Assembly (NCBI GenBank): GCA_017555205.1 | Contig: JAFZGW010000033.1 | Location: 62,001-126,000, forward strand | Direction of reading: 5' to 3' | Length of the DNA stretch: 64,000 bases | Source of the DNA: Akkermansia sp. | Lineage (GTDB): Bacteria; Verrucomicrobiota; Verrucomicrobiia; Verrucomicrobiales; Akkermansiaceae | Shown: positions 1 through 8,388 of the stretch, piece after piece | Layout: each line of letters starts with the position of its first letter | How positions within the stretch are numbered: the first letter of the stretch is position 1 | Translations under genes and position numbers: made by a program | Notes under the pieces: generated by a model | What the model saw: only the letters and a program-made list of their open reading frames with translations | Told to the model about the DNA's origin: nothing | Database searches by the model: none

Positions 1-426
1 ACCATGAGTTTCAATACCGCTATTTCCAAGATGATGGAATGCACAAATGCCATGACGAGCGCTGGCTCCGTAACGGTGAGCGATTACGTGCAATTGCTGC
101 ATGTACTCAATCCTTTTGCACCTCACATCACGGAAGAGCTCTACAGCCGCCTGCGTGCCGAGTTCACCACCCTGCCCGCCTGCCAGCTCTGCCAGCAAAC
201 CTGGCCGACCTTCAACCCTGAATATCTGGTTGAAAATACAAAGGAAATCGTCATTCAGGTGAACGGCAAACTGCGCGACAAGATTACCGTGGCGGCCGAT
301 GCAACCAAAGATGAGCTGGAGGCAGCAGCTCTTGCATCCGAGCGCGTGAAGGAATTCATCGATGGCAAGACTGTTCGCAAGGTAATCGTGGTTCCCGGTC
401 GCTTAGTAAACATTGTGGCCAACTGA
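1..426 (+). CDS. leuS: Leucyl-tRNA synthetase, C-terminal fragment
   Basis: Partial gene running in from the left edge; about 141 C-terminal residues are visible. LeuRS charges tRNA-Leu with leucine in the cytoplasm. The visible part has the class Ia anticodon-binding helical domain (SFNTAISKMMECTNAM; LLHVLNPFAPHITEELYSRL, the usual end of that domain) followed by the small C-terminal domain with the pattern VIQVNGKLRDKITV and a Val/Pro-rich last strand (VRKVIVVPGRLVNIVAN). This order and these motifs are diagnostic for bacterial LeuRS. The start lies outside the window. A strong terminator follows immediately, so leuS ends its transcription unit. Confidence 0.96.
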   Translation, partial: TMSFNTAISKMMECTNAMTSAGSVTVSDYVQLLHVLNPFAPHITEELYSRLRAEFTTLPACQLCQQTWPTFNPEYLVENTKEIVIQVNGKLRDKITVAADATKDELEAAALASERVKEFIDGKTVRKVIVVPGRLVNIVAN

Positions 427-454
427 TAACCAACCCTCAATCAGTTTAATAATT

Positions 455-491
455 ATCCCCCGCCGAACAGAAATCGGCGGGGGATTTTTAT
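455..491 (+). terminator. Rho-independent terminator after leuS
   Basis: Perfect 12-bp GC-rich stem (455-466 with 474-485), 7-nt loop, then a run of T. It lies 29 bases after the leuS stop. Confidence 0.93.
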
Positions 492-518
492 ATACCTACA
501 AATCTAAAATTGATTTAC

Positions 519-1574
519 TCAATCTTCCTGCTCTTCACCTTCAAAGTCTTCCTCAGTTCCATCCCATTCATATTGAGAAAAATCTATCAGTGTCGGCAAG
601 GAAGCACCTCCGCCATTGGCAAGTCCGGCAACAATGGCCAGATATCGCAACTGAGACAAACGCATAGAAACAGATAACTGACCGGCCCACACAGGAGTGC
701 CACTACCACCATAAAAACTATTCTTCACAGGGAACTGAGTACTGCAAATCGCCTTTCTGTAATCATCCCAAGCCGTTTCAGCTGCAAGAAATGCGGAACA
801 GGCAAGATTCAACTGCTGTTTTTGAGAATCAGAGTCTGTTGGGTATGCAACATATAACTTTTCGCTTATAAAGCGACGATCACCAGCCAGGCGTTCATTC
901 AAGCGCTCAATCACCATATTATTGGCTTCAATACTATCGCCTGTTGAAAATACACCACGTCTTTGAAGTGCATAATCAAACTCGCTTATCCCCAAATCGG
1001 CCAACGAACCGAGCTCCGGATTCTCCTTTATACTTTCAAACCAATGGCATATACCATCGGTTCCCAGTATATGCAAGTCCAGCAATAATCGAGAGCGCAA
1101 AGCATTGGCAAAATGGCCGCGCATTTCCTGATAGCTACCTTCCACATACTGAGTAAATACGAAATCAGCCTCATACCACGCCAACGAAGCATCGTATGCC
1201 TTACGCGCGGACTGAACGGAACGAGATAACAACTCATAGCACTTCTCAGCATCCTTAGCGGCCTGTTCAGCACCATATTCAGCCAAATAATTTTGGTCGG
1301 ATAAAAAGCCGCTTACAAACCCGCGCATATCCTCGAGCATGGCGGCCTCCAATCGTTGAAAAAACTCATCATCACTCCAAGCCTGCGCATTCTCTACACA
1401 GTCGTATTCAAACGGATTTGTTCTTAGTAGCTGTTTTATACCTTTGTCGACAGGTTCCATTTCAGCCAGCTCAATGGAGGATTCCTGAGCCTCAGCCGGA
1501 AGACTATCGCTAGCTATAGGTTCTGCGCAAACAACTGACAGCGCACTCAACAATATAATCGGAAACTCTTTCAC
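519..1574 (-). CDS. Secreted protein with LprI/DUF1311-like segments
   Basis: About 351 residues with an N-terminal signal peptide (MKEFPIILLSALSVVCAEP), so probably periplasmic. Function is not known. The C-terminal third has the look of the DUF1311/LprI family: a helix ending in an AWDDYRKAIC-type motif, a Gly-rich turn (YGGSGTPVWAGQL), then a helix with Arg near its end. A second, weaker copy may occur around residues 110-170 (ARKAYDASLAWYEADFVF). I chose GTG at 1574 over GTG at 1580 because it puts the signal peptide right at the start and fits the upstream promoter. The gene faces leuS and has no partner in an operon. The family match is from memory of the motif and is moderate. Confidence 0.75.
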   Translation of the reverse strand: MKEFPIILLSALSVVCAEPIASDSLPAEAQESSIELAEMEPVDKGIKQLLRTNPFEYDCVENAQAWSDDEFFQRLEAAMLEDMRGFVSGFLSDQNYLAEYGAEQAAKDAEKCYELLSRSVQSARKAYDASLAWYEADFVFTQYVEGSYQEMRGHFANALRSRLLLDLHILGTDGICHWFESIKENPELGSLADLGISEFDYALQRRGVFSTGDSIEANNMVIERLNERLAGDRRFISEKLYVAYPTDSDSQKQQLNLACSAFLAAETAWDDYRKAICSTQFPVKNSFYGGSGTPVWAGQLSVSMRLSQLRYLAIVAGLANGGGASLPTLIDFSQYEWDGTEEDFEGEEQED

Positions 1575-1581
1575 GCACACA

Positions 1582-1609
1582 ATTATGCTGAAAGTTATCT
1601 CATTGTCAA
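1582..1609 (-). promoter_or_regulatory. Promoter for the 519-1574 gene
   Basis: TTGACA, 16-bp spacer, CATAAT on the minus strand. The -10 ends 7 bases before the GTG at 1574, so a near-leaderless mRNA is predicted. Confidence 0.65.
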
Positions 1610-1642
1610 TATTTCAACATGACTTATACCACTTCTACAAGT

Positions 1643-1679
1643 AAAAAGCCCCTGCCAACTAAAGCGGCAGGGGCAAAAA
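1643..1679 (-). terminator. Terminator after hisIE
   Basis: 9-bp stem GCCCCTGCC/GGCAGGGGC (1648-1656 with 1666-1674), with T-runs in the transcript on both sides. On the minus strand it sits just past the hisIE stop. Confidence 0.88.
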
Positions 1680-1694
1680 CTGATAAAAATCAAA

Positions 1695-2309
1695 TCAGTG
1701 CTTCTTCCAGCCCGGTTTGTGGCGAGAAGCCAACTCCTCGATGACTTGCTCGATACGCAGCCCCTTAGAAGTCAGAAGAACGATAAGGTGATAGAGCATA
1801 TCGGAGGCCTCGTACACCAACCGCTCGTTGGTACCGTTGCAAGCTTCGATGCAGGCTTCGAGTGCCTCCTCACCCACCTTTTGAGCCATGCGGTTCACGC
1901 CATCACGGAAAAGCGAAGTAGTATAAGAGCCCTCGGGCATCTCTTCATGGCGCTTGTTAATGAAATCCTGCAATTCTGTAAGGAAAAGCAGCGGATTCAT
2001 CTCATTTTGTTCACCCCAGCAGGTATCCGTACCGGTGTGGCAAACAGGCCCATGAGGAGTGGCCTGCACAAGCAACGTATCATTGTCGCAATCTAATTTC
2101 ATGCTCACAACGTCTAGATAATTCCCGCTGGTCTCGCCCTTTGTCCACAAGCACTTACGGCTGCGGCTCCAGAAGCAGACCCGGCCGGTCTCCTGCGTAC
2201 GAGCAAAGGACTCGGCATTCATATAACCGAGCATCAGCACCTTACCGGTAACCGAATCCTGAACAATGGCGGGCACCAAGCCACCACATTTCTCAAAATC
2301 GATATTCAT
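1695..2309 (-). CDS. hisI: Bifunctional phosphoribosyl-AMP cyclohydrolase / phosphoribosyl-ATP pyrophosphatase
   Basis: HisIE fusion, 204 residues, catalysing steps 2 and 3 of histidine biosynthesis in the cytoplasm. Residues about 1-105 are the HisI cyclohydrolase domain with [32 protein letters not shown] and the metal site ([20 protein letters not shown]). Residues about 110-204 are the all-helical HisE domain ([31 protein letters not shown]). The length is normal for the fusion. It lies 16 bases downstream of hisG on the same strand, so the two form a short his operon; the rest of the pathway is not in this window. Confidence 0.97.
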   Translation of the reverse strand: MNIDFEKCGGLVPAIVQDSVTGKVLMLGYMNAESFARTQETGRVCFWSRSRKCLWTKGETSGNYLDVVSMKLDCDNDTLLVQATPHGPVCHTGTDTCWGEQNEMNPLLFLTELQDFINKRHEEMPEGSYTTSLFRDGVNRMAQKVGEEALEACIEACNGTNERLVYEASDMLYHLIVLLTSKGLRIEQVIEELASRHKPGWKKH

Positions 2310-2325
2310 AACACTTGAAAAGGGG

Positions 2326-3180
2326 TTACAGAATCATCTTCTCTATGGGAAGAACCAGAATTCCCTGAGCACCGGCTTCCTTCAAGCGGCCAATAATATC
2401 CCAGAAACACTCCTCATCGAGCACGGTGTGAATGCTGCACCACCCCTCCTGAGCAAGCGGCATAATCGTGGGGCTCTTCACGCCGGGCAATACGTTCACG
2501 ATGGCGTCTACACATTCACGCGGAGCATTCATAAGCACATAGCGCTTATCGGCAGCAGTCATCACTGCATCCATGCGGAAGATGAGCTTATCGAGAATCT
2601 CACGTTTTTCGGGGCAAAGGTTCTTATTTGCAATCAGCACAGCCTCGCTCTCCAGCACAACCTCAACCTCTTTGAGATTGTTGCTTACCAGCGTTGCCCC
2701 GCTACTGACGATATCGAAAATGGCATCTGCAAGACCGATACCGGTAGAGATTTCAACAGAGCCGGTTATTACGTGAATATGAGCCTGAATTCCCTGCTCC
2801 TCCAGCCAGCGGCGCAAAATAACCGGATAAGAGGTTGCAATTCTACGCCCCTGCAACCACTGAGGCCCATTGTATTCATGCTCCTTGGGAATTGCAATGC
2901 TCAAGCGGCAACCGCCAAAACCAAGCCTTTTCACAATGTCGGCATCGCCACAGCGTTCGAGATACTCATTCAGCCCCACAACACCGATATCCGCTACACC
3001 GTCGGTCACAGTCTCGGGAATATCGTCATCGCGCAAATAAAGCACCTCCATCGGGAACTTACGAGCAGACACCAGCAAGGTGCGCTTCGATGAACTTACC
3101 TTTATACCGGCCTCGGCCAATATCGCCATCGTATCTTCATTCAGACGGCCCTTCGACTGAACTGCTATTCTCAGTTTCAT
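2326..3180 (-). CDS. hisG: ATP phosphoribosyltransferase, long form
   Basis: Catalyses the committed step of histidine biosynthesis (ATP + PRPP to PR-ATP). 284 residues, the length of the long, self-regulated HisG that needs no HisZ. Catalytic domain motifs: [16 protein letters not shown] at the N-terminus, [20 protein letters not shown], and the PRPP loop around residues 145-165 ([20 protein letters not shown]). A C-terminal regulatory domain follows ([10 protein letters not shown] onward, about 75 residues), which in homologues binds histidine for feedback inhibition. First gene of the hisG-hisIE pair; it has its own promoter and a leader of about 50 nt. Confidence 0.97.
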   Translation of the reverse strand: MKLRIAVQSKGRLNEDTMAILAEAGIKVSSSKRTLLVSARKFPMEVLYLRDDDIPETVTDGVADIGVVGLNEYLERCGDADIVKRLGFGGCRLSIAIPKEHEYNGPQWLQGRRIATSYPVILRRWLEEQGIQAHIHVITGSVEISTGIGLADAIFDIVSSGATLVSNNLKEVEVVLESEAVLIANKNLCPEKREILDKLIFRMDAVMTAADKRYVLMNAPRECVDAIVNVLPGVKSPTIMPLAQEGWCSIHTVLDEECFWDIIGRLKEAGAQGILVLPIEKMIL

Positions 3181-3214
3181 CTCTTCAGTTTGTGAAAAAT
3201 CGTGAATTTTCAGC

Positions 3215-3229
3215 GCCTGCTTAACAGGC
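3215..3229 (-). promoter_or_regulatory. Small hairpin in the hisG leader
   Basis: Inverted repeat GCCTG-N5-CAGGC within the roughly 50-nt 5' UTR predicted for hisG. No run of His codons and no terminator T-tract is visible, so classical attenuation is not supported. Confidence 0.45.
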
Positions 3230-3236
3230 TGAGGTT

Positions 3237-3265
3237 CTTATAGTACATACTCAAACCAATGTCAA
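3237..3265 (-). promoter_or_regulatory. hisG promoter
   Basis: TTGACA (3265-3260), 17-bp spacer, TATAAG (3242-3237) on the minus strand. Predicted start of transcription near 3230, about 50 bases before the ATG. Confidence 0.8.
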
Positions 3266-3374
3266 GGCGCTTTCTCGTCATTCTTAAGCACATACCGACT
3301 CTTGCACAAGAGAATGCGAATGCACGGCGTGTCATAATTACCGGAAGAAGGCGCGTATATGGCACAACATAACT

Positions 3375-3403
3375 TTGACAATCAGCGTAAGGTCTGCTAC
3401 AAT
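3375..3403 (+). promoter_or_regulatory. trmB-tgt-yajC promoter
   Basis: Near-consensus TTGACA, 17 bp, TACAAT. Predicted transcription start near 3410, only about 5 bases before the ATG at 3415. Confidence 0.82.
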
Positions 3404-3414
3404 GCGTGCGTAAG

Positions 3415-4008
3415 ATGAATAAAGCAGCGTTCGTACCGGAGGATTACTTCAAGAACTACACGGTAGCCGAGATATTTGGGCCGGGTGGTGAGTCAACCTG
3501 TGAGGTTGATTTAGGCTGTGGGGATGGTGGCTTTCTGCTGGCTATGGCAGAGCATTATCCACAAACCCGTTTCTTGGGAGTGGAGCGCCTGTTGGGGCGC
3601 ATACGCAAGGTATGCAGCGAAAGTAATCGACGTGGGTTAAACAATGTACGAGGCCTGCGGGTAGAAAGCCGCTATTTTCTGGAGTGGATGGTAGCCCCCG
3701 GCAGTATTCACCGCCTGCACTACTTGTTCCCCGACCCATGGCCGAAAGAAAAGCACCACAAAAACCGCTTGGTGCAAGACAGTTTCATACCCATACTACA
3801 CCGTGCATTGGCTGCGGGTGGTGAGGTTCTGTTCAAGACCGACCACGAAGAATATTTTGAGTGGGTGTGCGAAAAAATGAACGCCAGTCCGCTCTTCACT
3901 CAGGCAGAGTGGAATGCGCCCTTTTATCCCAAGACAGATTTCCAACAGCAGTGGGAGGCCATGGGTAAGCCTATCTACGCTGCAAGATTTGTACGCAACG
4001 ACTCATGA
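3415..4008 (+). CDS. trmB: tRNA (guanine-N7)-methyltransferase
   Basis: Class I SAM methyltransferase making m7G46 in the tRNA variable loop; 197 residues. SAM-binding motif VDLGCGDGGFLLAMAE near residues 30-45, and the family signature FPDPWPKEKHHKNR around residue 107 with the conserved Asp and Lys. The frame extends upstream to GTG 3406, but ATG 3415 (MNKAAFVPEDYF) is preferred because GTG 3406 would fall at or before the predicted transcription start. The stop overlaps the tgt start by 4 bases (ATGA), so trmB, tgt and yajC are translationally coupled: two tRNA-modification enzymes plus a secretion subunit. Confidence 0.95.
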   Translation: MNKAAFVPEDYFKNYTVAEIFGPGGESTCEVDLGCGDGGFLLAMAEHYPQTRFLGVERLLGRIRKVCSESNRRGLNNVRGLRVESRYFLEWMVAPGSIHRLHYLFPDPWPKEKHHKNRLVQDSFIPILHRALAAGGEVLFKTDHEEYFEWVCEKMNASPLFTQAEWNAPFYPKTDFQQQWEAMGKPIYAARFVRNDS

Positions 4009-5135
4009 GCTTTACTCTGCACAGCACAGACCCCAGCGGCGCGCGCTTAGGTACCCTTCACCTGCCCCACGGCGATGTCCCCACCCCGATTTTCATGCCC
4101 GTGGGCACACAGGGCACGGTCAAAACCCTGCACCCCGAAGATTTGGAAGCCCTGGGAGCCCAAATCATTCTGGGTAATACTTACCACCTGTGCCTGCGCC
4201 CGGGAGATGAGACAATACGCGACTTGGGCGGCTTGCACAACTTTGCAGGCTGGAATCGCCCCATGTTGACAGATAGCGGCGGCTTTCAAGTATGGAGCTT
4301 GGCTCGCCTGCGTAAAATTACGGAAGAGGGAGTGCGATTCTGCAACCACATTGATGGTGCCTACATGATGCTGAGCCCCGAGCGCAGCATGGAAATTCAG
4401 GCAAATCTGGGCAGCGATATCGCTATGCTTTTTGATGAATGCCCGCCCTACCCCTGTGATCGCAAATACGCCGAAAAATCCCTGGGCTACACCCTGCGGT
4501 GGGCCAAACGCTGCAAGCAGTGGGTGAACGACCACCAACCCACCAGCGGTAACGGACTGCAGCAGCACTTCGGAATCGTGCAAGGTTCGGTGTATGCAGA
4601 TTTGCGCAAGCTTTGTGCAGAAGAACTCGCGGCTATGGATTTCGACGGTTACGCCATCGGTGGCGTATCCGTGGGTGAGCCGGAGGAAGAAATGCTGCGA
4701 GCCATCGAAAATACAGCTCCTTGGTTGCCGCAAAACAAAGCTCGCTACGCCATGGGATTGGGAACCCCCACCCAGTTACTGGAAATGATTGAGCGCGGGG
4801 TTGATATGTTCGACTGCGTGATGCCCACTCGCTTGGCACGCCACGGCGTAGCACTCACCCCGGATGGCCCCATACACATCAAAAACAAGCGCTGGGAAAA
4901 CGACAATCGCCCGCTTGATCCGGAGGGGCACCCCCATGTCACGCGATTCTCACGCGCGGCCATCCGACACTTCTTCCGGGCAGGTGAAATGCTTGCCCTG
5001 CGCCTCCTTTCTTTCCAAAACCTCCACTTTTACCTGCGGCTCATGGCGCAAGCGAGAAACGCCATCGCAGCCGGCCAATTCGCTGCTTTTAAGAGCAGCT
5101 TCATCTCGCGTTACCAAGCAAACGATATACCATGA
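4005..5135 (+). CDS. tgt: tRNA-guanine transglycosylase lacking its zinc ligands
   Basis: Exchanges guanine 34 of GUN tRNAs for a queuosine precursor; 376 residues, the normal length. Catalytic parts are intact: MLTDSGGFQVWSLA (general acid Asp), FDECPPYPCD, the base-recognition loop AIGGVSVGEPEEEM, and RGVDMFDCVMPTR (nucleophile Asp). In classical bacterial Tgt the segment PLDPE is followed by C-x-C-x2-C, and a His in an HNL motif completes the structural zinc site. Here the same place reads PLDPEGHPHVTRFSR and the later motif is FQNLHFY, so all four ligands are replaced (G, P, T, Q). The fold may be stabilised without zinc. Overlaps trmB and yajC by 4 bases each. Confidence 0.95.
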   Translation: MSFTLHSTDPSGARLGTLHLPHGDVPTPIFMPVGTQGTVKTLHPEDLEALGAQIILGNTYHLCLRPGDETIRDLGGLHNFAGWNRPMLTDSGGFQVWSLARLRKITEEGVRFCNHIDGAYMMLSPERSMEIQANLGSDIAMLFDECPPYPCDRKYAEKSLGYTLRWAKRCKQWVNDHQPTSGNGLQQHFGIVQGSVYADLRKLCAEELAAMDFDGYAIGGVSVGEPEEEMLRAIENTAPWLPQNKARYAMGLGTPTQLLEMIERGVDMFDCVMPTRLARHGVALTPDGPIHIKNKRWENDNRPLDPEGHPHVTRFSRAAIRHFFRAGEMLALRLLSFQNLHFYLRLMAQARNAIAAGQFAAFKSSFISRYQANDIP

Positions 5136-5512
5136 GCTACATCAACGTATTCGCACAGGCAGCCCCTGCTGCCGCCCCTGCCGAAGCAGCAGTCGTAACC
5201 ACCCAGACCACACAACCTGCCACCGGTACCACCACTCAGCCGGCAGAAGAGCAGAGCATGTTCTCCTCGTTCCTGCCGCTCATTCTTCTGGTTGTCATTT
5301 TCTACTTCCTGCTGATTCGTCCGCAGCAAAAGAAGGCCAAGGAAGACAAAGCCCGTCAGGATGCGCTCAAAGTGAACGATGAGGTAGTAACCATCGGCGG
5401 TTTACACGGCATTGTACGCGACGTACAGGAAAACACAGTACTCATCGAAGTTTCGCCCAGCGTAACCATCAAGATGGAAAAGGTGGCTATTGCCCGCGTA
5501 AAGAGCAAGTAA
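5132..5512 (+). CDS. yajC: Preprotein translocase subunit YajC
   Basis: Small inner-membrane partner of SecDF in the Sec translocase; 126 residues. A long Ala/Pro/Thr/Gln-rich N-terminal extension (residues 1-43) precedes the single transmembrane helix (SFLPLILLVVIFYFLLIRP, about 45-63). The cytoplasmic domain carries the family pattern NDEVVTIGGLHGIVRDV and ends with a basic tail. The tgt-yajC order is conserved in many bacteria, usually with secDF next; here a terminator and aroE follow instead. ATG overlaps the tgt stop. Confidence 0.95.
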   Translation: MSYINVFAQAAPAAAPAEAAVVTTQTTQPATGTTTQPAEEQSMFSSFLPLILLVVIFYFLLIRPQQKKAKEDKARQDALKVNDEVVTIGGLHGIVRDVQENTVLIEVSPSVTIKMEKVAIARVKSK

Positions 5513-5529
5513 AGTTCAAACGACACTAT

Positions 5530-5568
5530 CACGGAGGGCAAACCGGGTTTGCCCTTCGTGATTTGTTC
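5530..5568 (+). terminator. Terminator after yajC
   Basis: 14-bp stem (5530-5543 with 5547-5560, one G-T pair), 3-nt loop, followed by ATTTGTT. It sits upstream of the chosen aroE start, which argues against the TTG at 5549 as a start codon. Confidence 0.8.
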
Positions 5569-5581
5569 AAGCTCACTCGTC

Positions 5582-6469
5582 ATGCCGGCATTTTACACAG
5601 CAACAAATATCGCTGAGCTCTGCGCTCGCGAAAGCGTGAAATACGGAGTTATCGGCAACCCGATAGCTCACAGTAAATCACCGCAATTTCAACAGGCTGC
5701 GCTCGATGCAGACGGGCACCCGCACCGCTATGTGCGACTTTTGGCCGGCACCGAAGAGGGAGACTTCGAGCAGCTGCTTACTTTGCTGGCGCAACTGGGA
5801 TTTGCCGGTGTAAATGTAACGGTTCCTTTCAAGAAAAAAGCAAAAAAACTGGCCGTTTGCTGCTGTGAGCTTACCAAGCTCTGCGGCGCAGCCAACACCT
5901 TAAAACGATGCGACGACGGCTGGCATGCCATCAATACTGACGGCCCGGGATTCGAGCGTGCTATATTGGAGCACAGCGGGCGCAAACTCAGTGAATTGCA
6001 AGTCGTCATACTGGGGGCCTGTGGCGGCGCCGGTTCGGCACTTGCCGCTCAGTGCGTGCTGAGCAAATGCCGCAGCCTTACACTGGTGAACCGCCCACGC
6101 CCGGAACTGGAAGCCATGGTAGCCAAGTTAGCCCCCCTGTACAGCGGCAAGTTGAACAGTTGCCATTTCGATACACCTGAGCTGCAACAAGCCGTAGCTC
6201 AGGCGGATTTAGTAGTAAACGCCACCAGTTTGGGGCTAAGAGAAGGAGATTCACTACCACTCCCCGCAGAATGGTTGCAAGCCGGGCAAATTGTGTACGA
6301 CATCGTTACTCACGACACACCTCTACGACAAGCAGCTGCCACTCGGGGGTGCATTACAGACAATGGGGTAGGCATGCTATTGTGGCAGGGTGTGTTTGCC
6401 TATGAATACTGGCATGGCAGCAATCACCTGCCCATTGAGCAGATGCGCCAAGCCCTGTTGCAGGCTTAA
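5582..6469 (+). CDS. aroE: Shikimate dehydrogenase
   Basis: NADP-dependent reduction of 3-dehydroshikimate to shikimate in aromatic amino acid synthesis; 295 residues from ATG 5582. Shikimate-binding motif GNPIAHSKSPQFQQAALD, catalytic Lys/Asp motifs NVTVPFKKKAKKL and NTDGPGF, dinucleotide-binding GACGGAGSALAAQ, NATSLGLREGD, and the C-terminal GMLLWQGVFAYEYW. The open frame extends back to TTG 5549, but that codon lies inside the terminator hairpin, so ATG 5582 is used. There is a short N-terminal extension of about 15 residues before the usual family start. Confidence 0.94.
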   Translation: MPAFYTATNIAELCARESVKYGVIGNPIAHSKSPQFQQAALDADGHPHRYVRLLAGTEEGDFEQLLTLLAQLGFAGVNVTVPFKKKAKKLAVCCCELTKLCGAANTLKRCDDGWHAINTDGPGFERAILEHSGRKLSELQVVILGACGGAGSALAAQCVLSKCRSLTLVNRPRPELEAMVAKLAPLYSGKLNSCHFDTPELQQAVAQADLVVNATSLGLREGDSLPLPAEWLQAGQIVYDIVTHDTPLRQAAATRGCITDNGVGMLLWQGVFAYEYWHGSNHLPIEQMRQALLQA

Positions 6470-6502
6470 TATCTACCACACCACGCAAGACATATTTTTC
6501 AC

Positions 6503-6530
6503 TTGCCATCCGCAGACGGACAACTAGAAT
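6503..6530 (+). promoter_or_regulatory. Promoter for the Sel1-repeat gene
   Basis: TTGCCA, 16 bp, TAGAAT; predicted transcription start about 16 bases before the ATG at 6553. Confidence 0.6.
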
Positions 6531-6552
6531 GTAAATCAGCAGCACTGAAAAC

Positions 6553-8160
6553 ATGAAGCCATATTTACTCATACTCTCCCTACTTGCCATCGGCGTCCCC
6601 ACAGCTCCTGCGATGCCCCTCAATACAAGCCTGTCGGCACTGGCTCCATCTCCCGAGCTTTCTGCTATAATCAAAAAGAAGACCAAACGCAAGCTTTCTA
6701 AAACCAAAAAAGGCAAACAAGTTCCGGAGCAGCCCAGTGATTCTACTGCTGAATCCTTAGCTGCGGCGGCAACCTCACCCACCTCCGCTGATTCCTCCCC
6801 GTCAGCACACAAAAAGAGCTATCAGGACTTTCTCTCCCGCCTGAATGAAAAAGCGAAAGCCGGTGATTTAGATATCAGTGAAGCACTGGCAGTCATGCTC
6901 GCAGCCACCGGTGACGAATTCTCACAAGCACAATGGCTGGAACAGGCAGCCAAAGATGGCAACCCCATTGGTATGCACTATTTGGGTATGACAAAAGCTG
7001 CTCAGAATGCAGCACCGGAATTACGCTATCTCAGAGGAAACGAAAGAGCAGAACTTCTCAAAAAACAGCAAGAAGGCGCGGCCGATGCCATCAAATGGCT
7101 CAAAAAAGCGGCTGAATTAAAATATACCCCGGCAATGCTTGACTACAGCGTATTTCTGCGCATGGGTATCGGCACGCAAAAAAATGAAAATGCCGCCAAG
7201 CGTATGATGCTGGAGGCTGCTAAGAGCGGCAACTTTGACACCCGTTTCAGTTGGCTTCTGCAAAATCAACGTTTAACCTGCTGGGAAGATAAAGACCGCC
7301 CCGAGGTTGCCGGAGAAATCAACCGAAACAATCACCAAGTCATCTATTATCTCAGCCAGTTTGCGCCTGATTCGAGCACCCAATTGGAGTGGCTTACGCG
7401 CGCTGCCACCCAAAACGGGGCAGCTATGTTTGCATTGTCCTCGATTTCGCACAAAAACGACCCTGCTCTCAGCCTGAAACTGCTCAAAACGGCAGTTGCT
7501 TTGCATGATCCCGGCGCCATGTTCGTTTACGGCTCACTTTTGGTTGCTCCCCCCGGGGAATTCAATGCTAAAACCGGACTGCAACAAAATACAGCACTGG
7601 GCGTAAATATGATTCGGCTCGCATGTATGCAGGGAAATTCTGCAGCTCGCAGAGCACTCTCACGCGCCTATTATCGTGGCGACTTCGGCTTAAAACAAGA
7701 CAAACAAAAAGCGTACAAACATATCAAGTGGCTCAATTCTGCTCAAAAAGACCACATCGCCCTCGCTGCGCAGGGATTTATGCTGCTCGTCGGCGAAGGT
7801 ACTCAGCAGGATATCGAAACCGGCAAACGATATATTTCACTGGCTGCTAACGACGGCTACAGTTATGCTCTGGTTATGATGGCTTACGCTCATTACAAAG
7901 GACTCGGTACTCAGAAAAATCCTGAGCAAGCTATCGAACTACTGCAAGAAGCCGCAGCCACCGGTTTCCCTCACGCCTACATCTACATCGCCTTCCTTTC
8001 TGCCAAAGGATTACATGGACAAGAACCCGATTTGCGCAACGCTGAGCGTTACGTCAACATCGCAAGCCTCAACCTCGGAAATCAGGCAAAAGTTTTCTTC
8101 GATTCGCTCATGCAGCAATCTGATTGGACAATTTCTCCATTCCCACTTGAAAAGCAATAA
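6553..8160 (+). CDS. Secreted Sel1-like repeat protein
   Basis: 535 residues. Signal peptide MKPYLLILSLLAIGVPTAPA, then a low-complexity Lys/Ser/Ala linker (about residues 36-80), then a helical solenoid of Sel1-like repeats: typical copies are MLDYSVFLRMGIGTQKNENA and MMAYAHYKGLGTQKNPEQA, with the G-x-G-T/K-D/N-x-x-x-A turn pattern. Such repeats bind other proteins, often in envelope processes; no catalytic domain is visible, so a scaffold role in the periplasm is inferred. It stands alone between aroE and the 3D-domain gene, both on the same strand. Confidence 0.88.
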   Translation: MKPYLLILSLLAIGVPTAPAMPLNTSLSALAPSPELSAIIKKKTKRKLSKTKKGKQVPEQPSDSTAESLAAAATSPTSADSSPSAHKKSYQDFLSRLNEKAKAGDLDISEALAVMLAATGDEFSQAQWLEQAAKDGNPIGMHYLGMTKAAQNAAPELRYLRGNERAELLKKQQEGAADAIKWLKKAAELKYTPAMLDYSVFLRMGIGTQKNENAAKRMMLEAAKSGNFDTRFSWLLQNQRLTCWEDKDRPEVAGEINRNNHQVIYYLSQFAPDSSTQLEWLTRAATQNGAAMFALSSISHKNDPALSLKLLKTAVALHDPGAMFVYGSLLVAPPGEFNAKTGLQQNTALGVNMIRLACMQGNSAARRALSRAYYRGDFGLKQDKQKAYKHIKWLNSAQKDHIALAAQGFMLLVGEGTQQDIETGKRYISLAANDGYSYALVMMAYAHYKGLGTQKNPEQAIELLQEAAATGFPHAYIYIAFLSAKGLHGQEPDLRNAERYVNIASLNLGNQAKVFFDSLMQQSDWTISPFPLEKQ

Positions 8161-8290
8161 AAACTCAACTGTTTAACCAAAGTTAATAAACCACAATATT
8201 TAGTATACATTGCACCAAAATATATACCATATATTGCATATTTATAACTTTTTCGAATTAATTTTCGGAATTAATCAATTAAAAAATTGC

Positions 8291-8320
8291 TTGTCAAGCC
8301 AAGTTAAATTATGGTAGAAT
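8291..8320 (+). promoter_or_regulatory. Promoter for the 3D-domain gene
   Basis: TTGTCA, 18 bp, TAGAAT; predicted transcription start near 8327, giving a 5' UTR of about 62 nt. Confidence 0.7.
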
Positions 8321-8339
8321 AAGCCCAACCGCAAGTAGA

Positions 8340-8362
8340 AGTACTGCTGAAAAGGCGGTACT
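8340..8362 (+). promoter_or_regulatory. Hairpin in the 3D-domain gene leader
   Basis: 8-bp stem (8340-8347 with 8355-8362, one G-U), loop TGAAAAG. No match to a riboswitch class that I recognise. Confidence 0.5.
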
Positions 8363-8388
8363 ACACCTCTTACCTACATCGCCTAAGA

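Larger units (their letters stand above)
8161..8388 (+). other. AT-rich intergenic region upstream of the 3D-domain gene
   Basis: 228 bases, much richer in A+T than the genes around it, with two imperfect 13-base direct repeats around 8251-8277 (TTTTTCGAATTAA / TTTTCGGAATTAA). The right part holds the promoter and leader hairpin listed separately. No gene is seen. Confidence 0.6.

Noticed and set aside
3406..3414. GTG start for trmB three codons upstream
   Set aside because: It falls at or before the predicted transcription start; ATG 3415 fits better.
8340..8388. Possible riboswitch in the 3D-domain gene leader
   Set aside because: Only one simple hairpin in about 60 nt; too small and without the core of any riboswitch class that I can recall.
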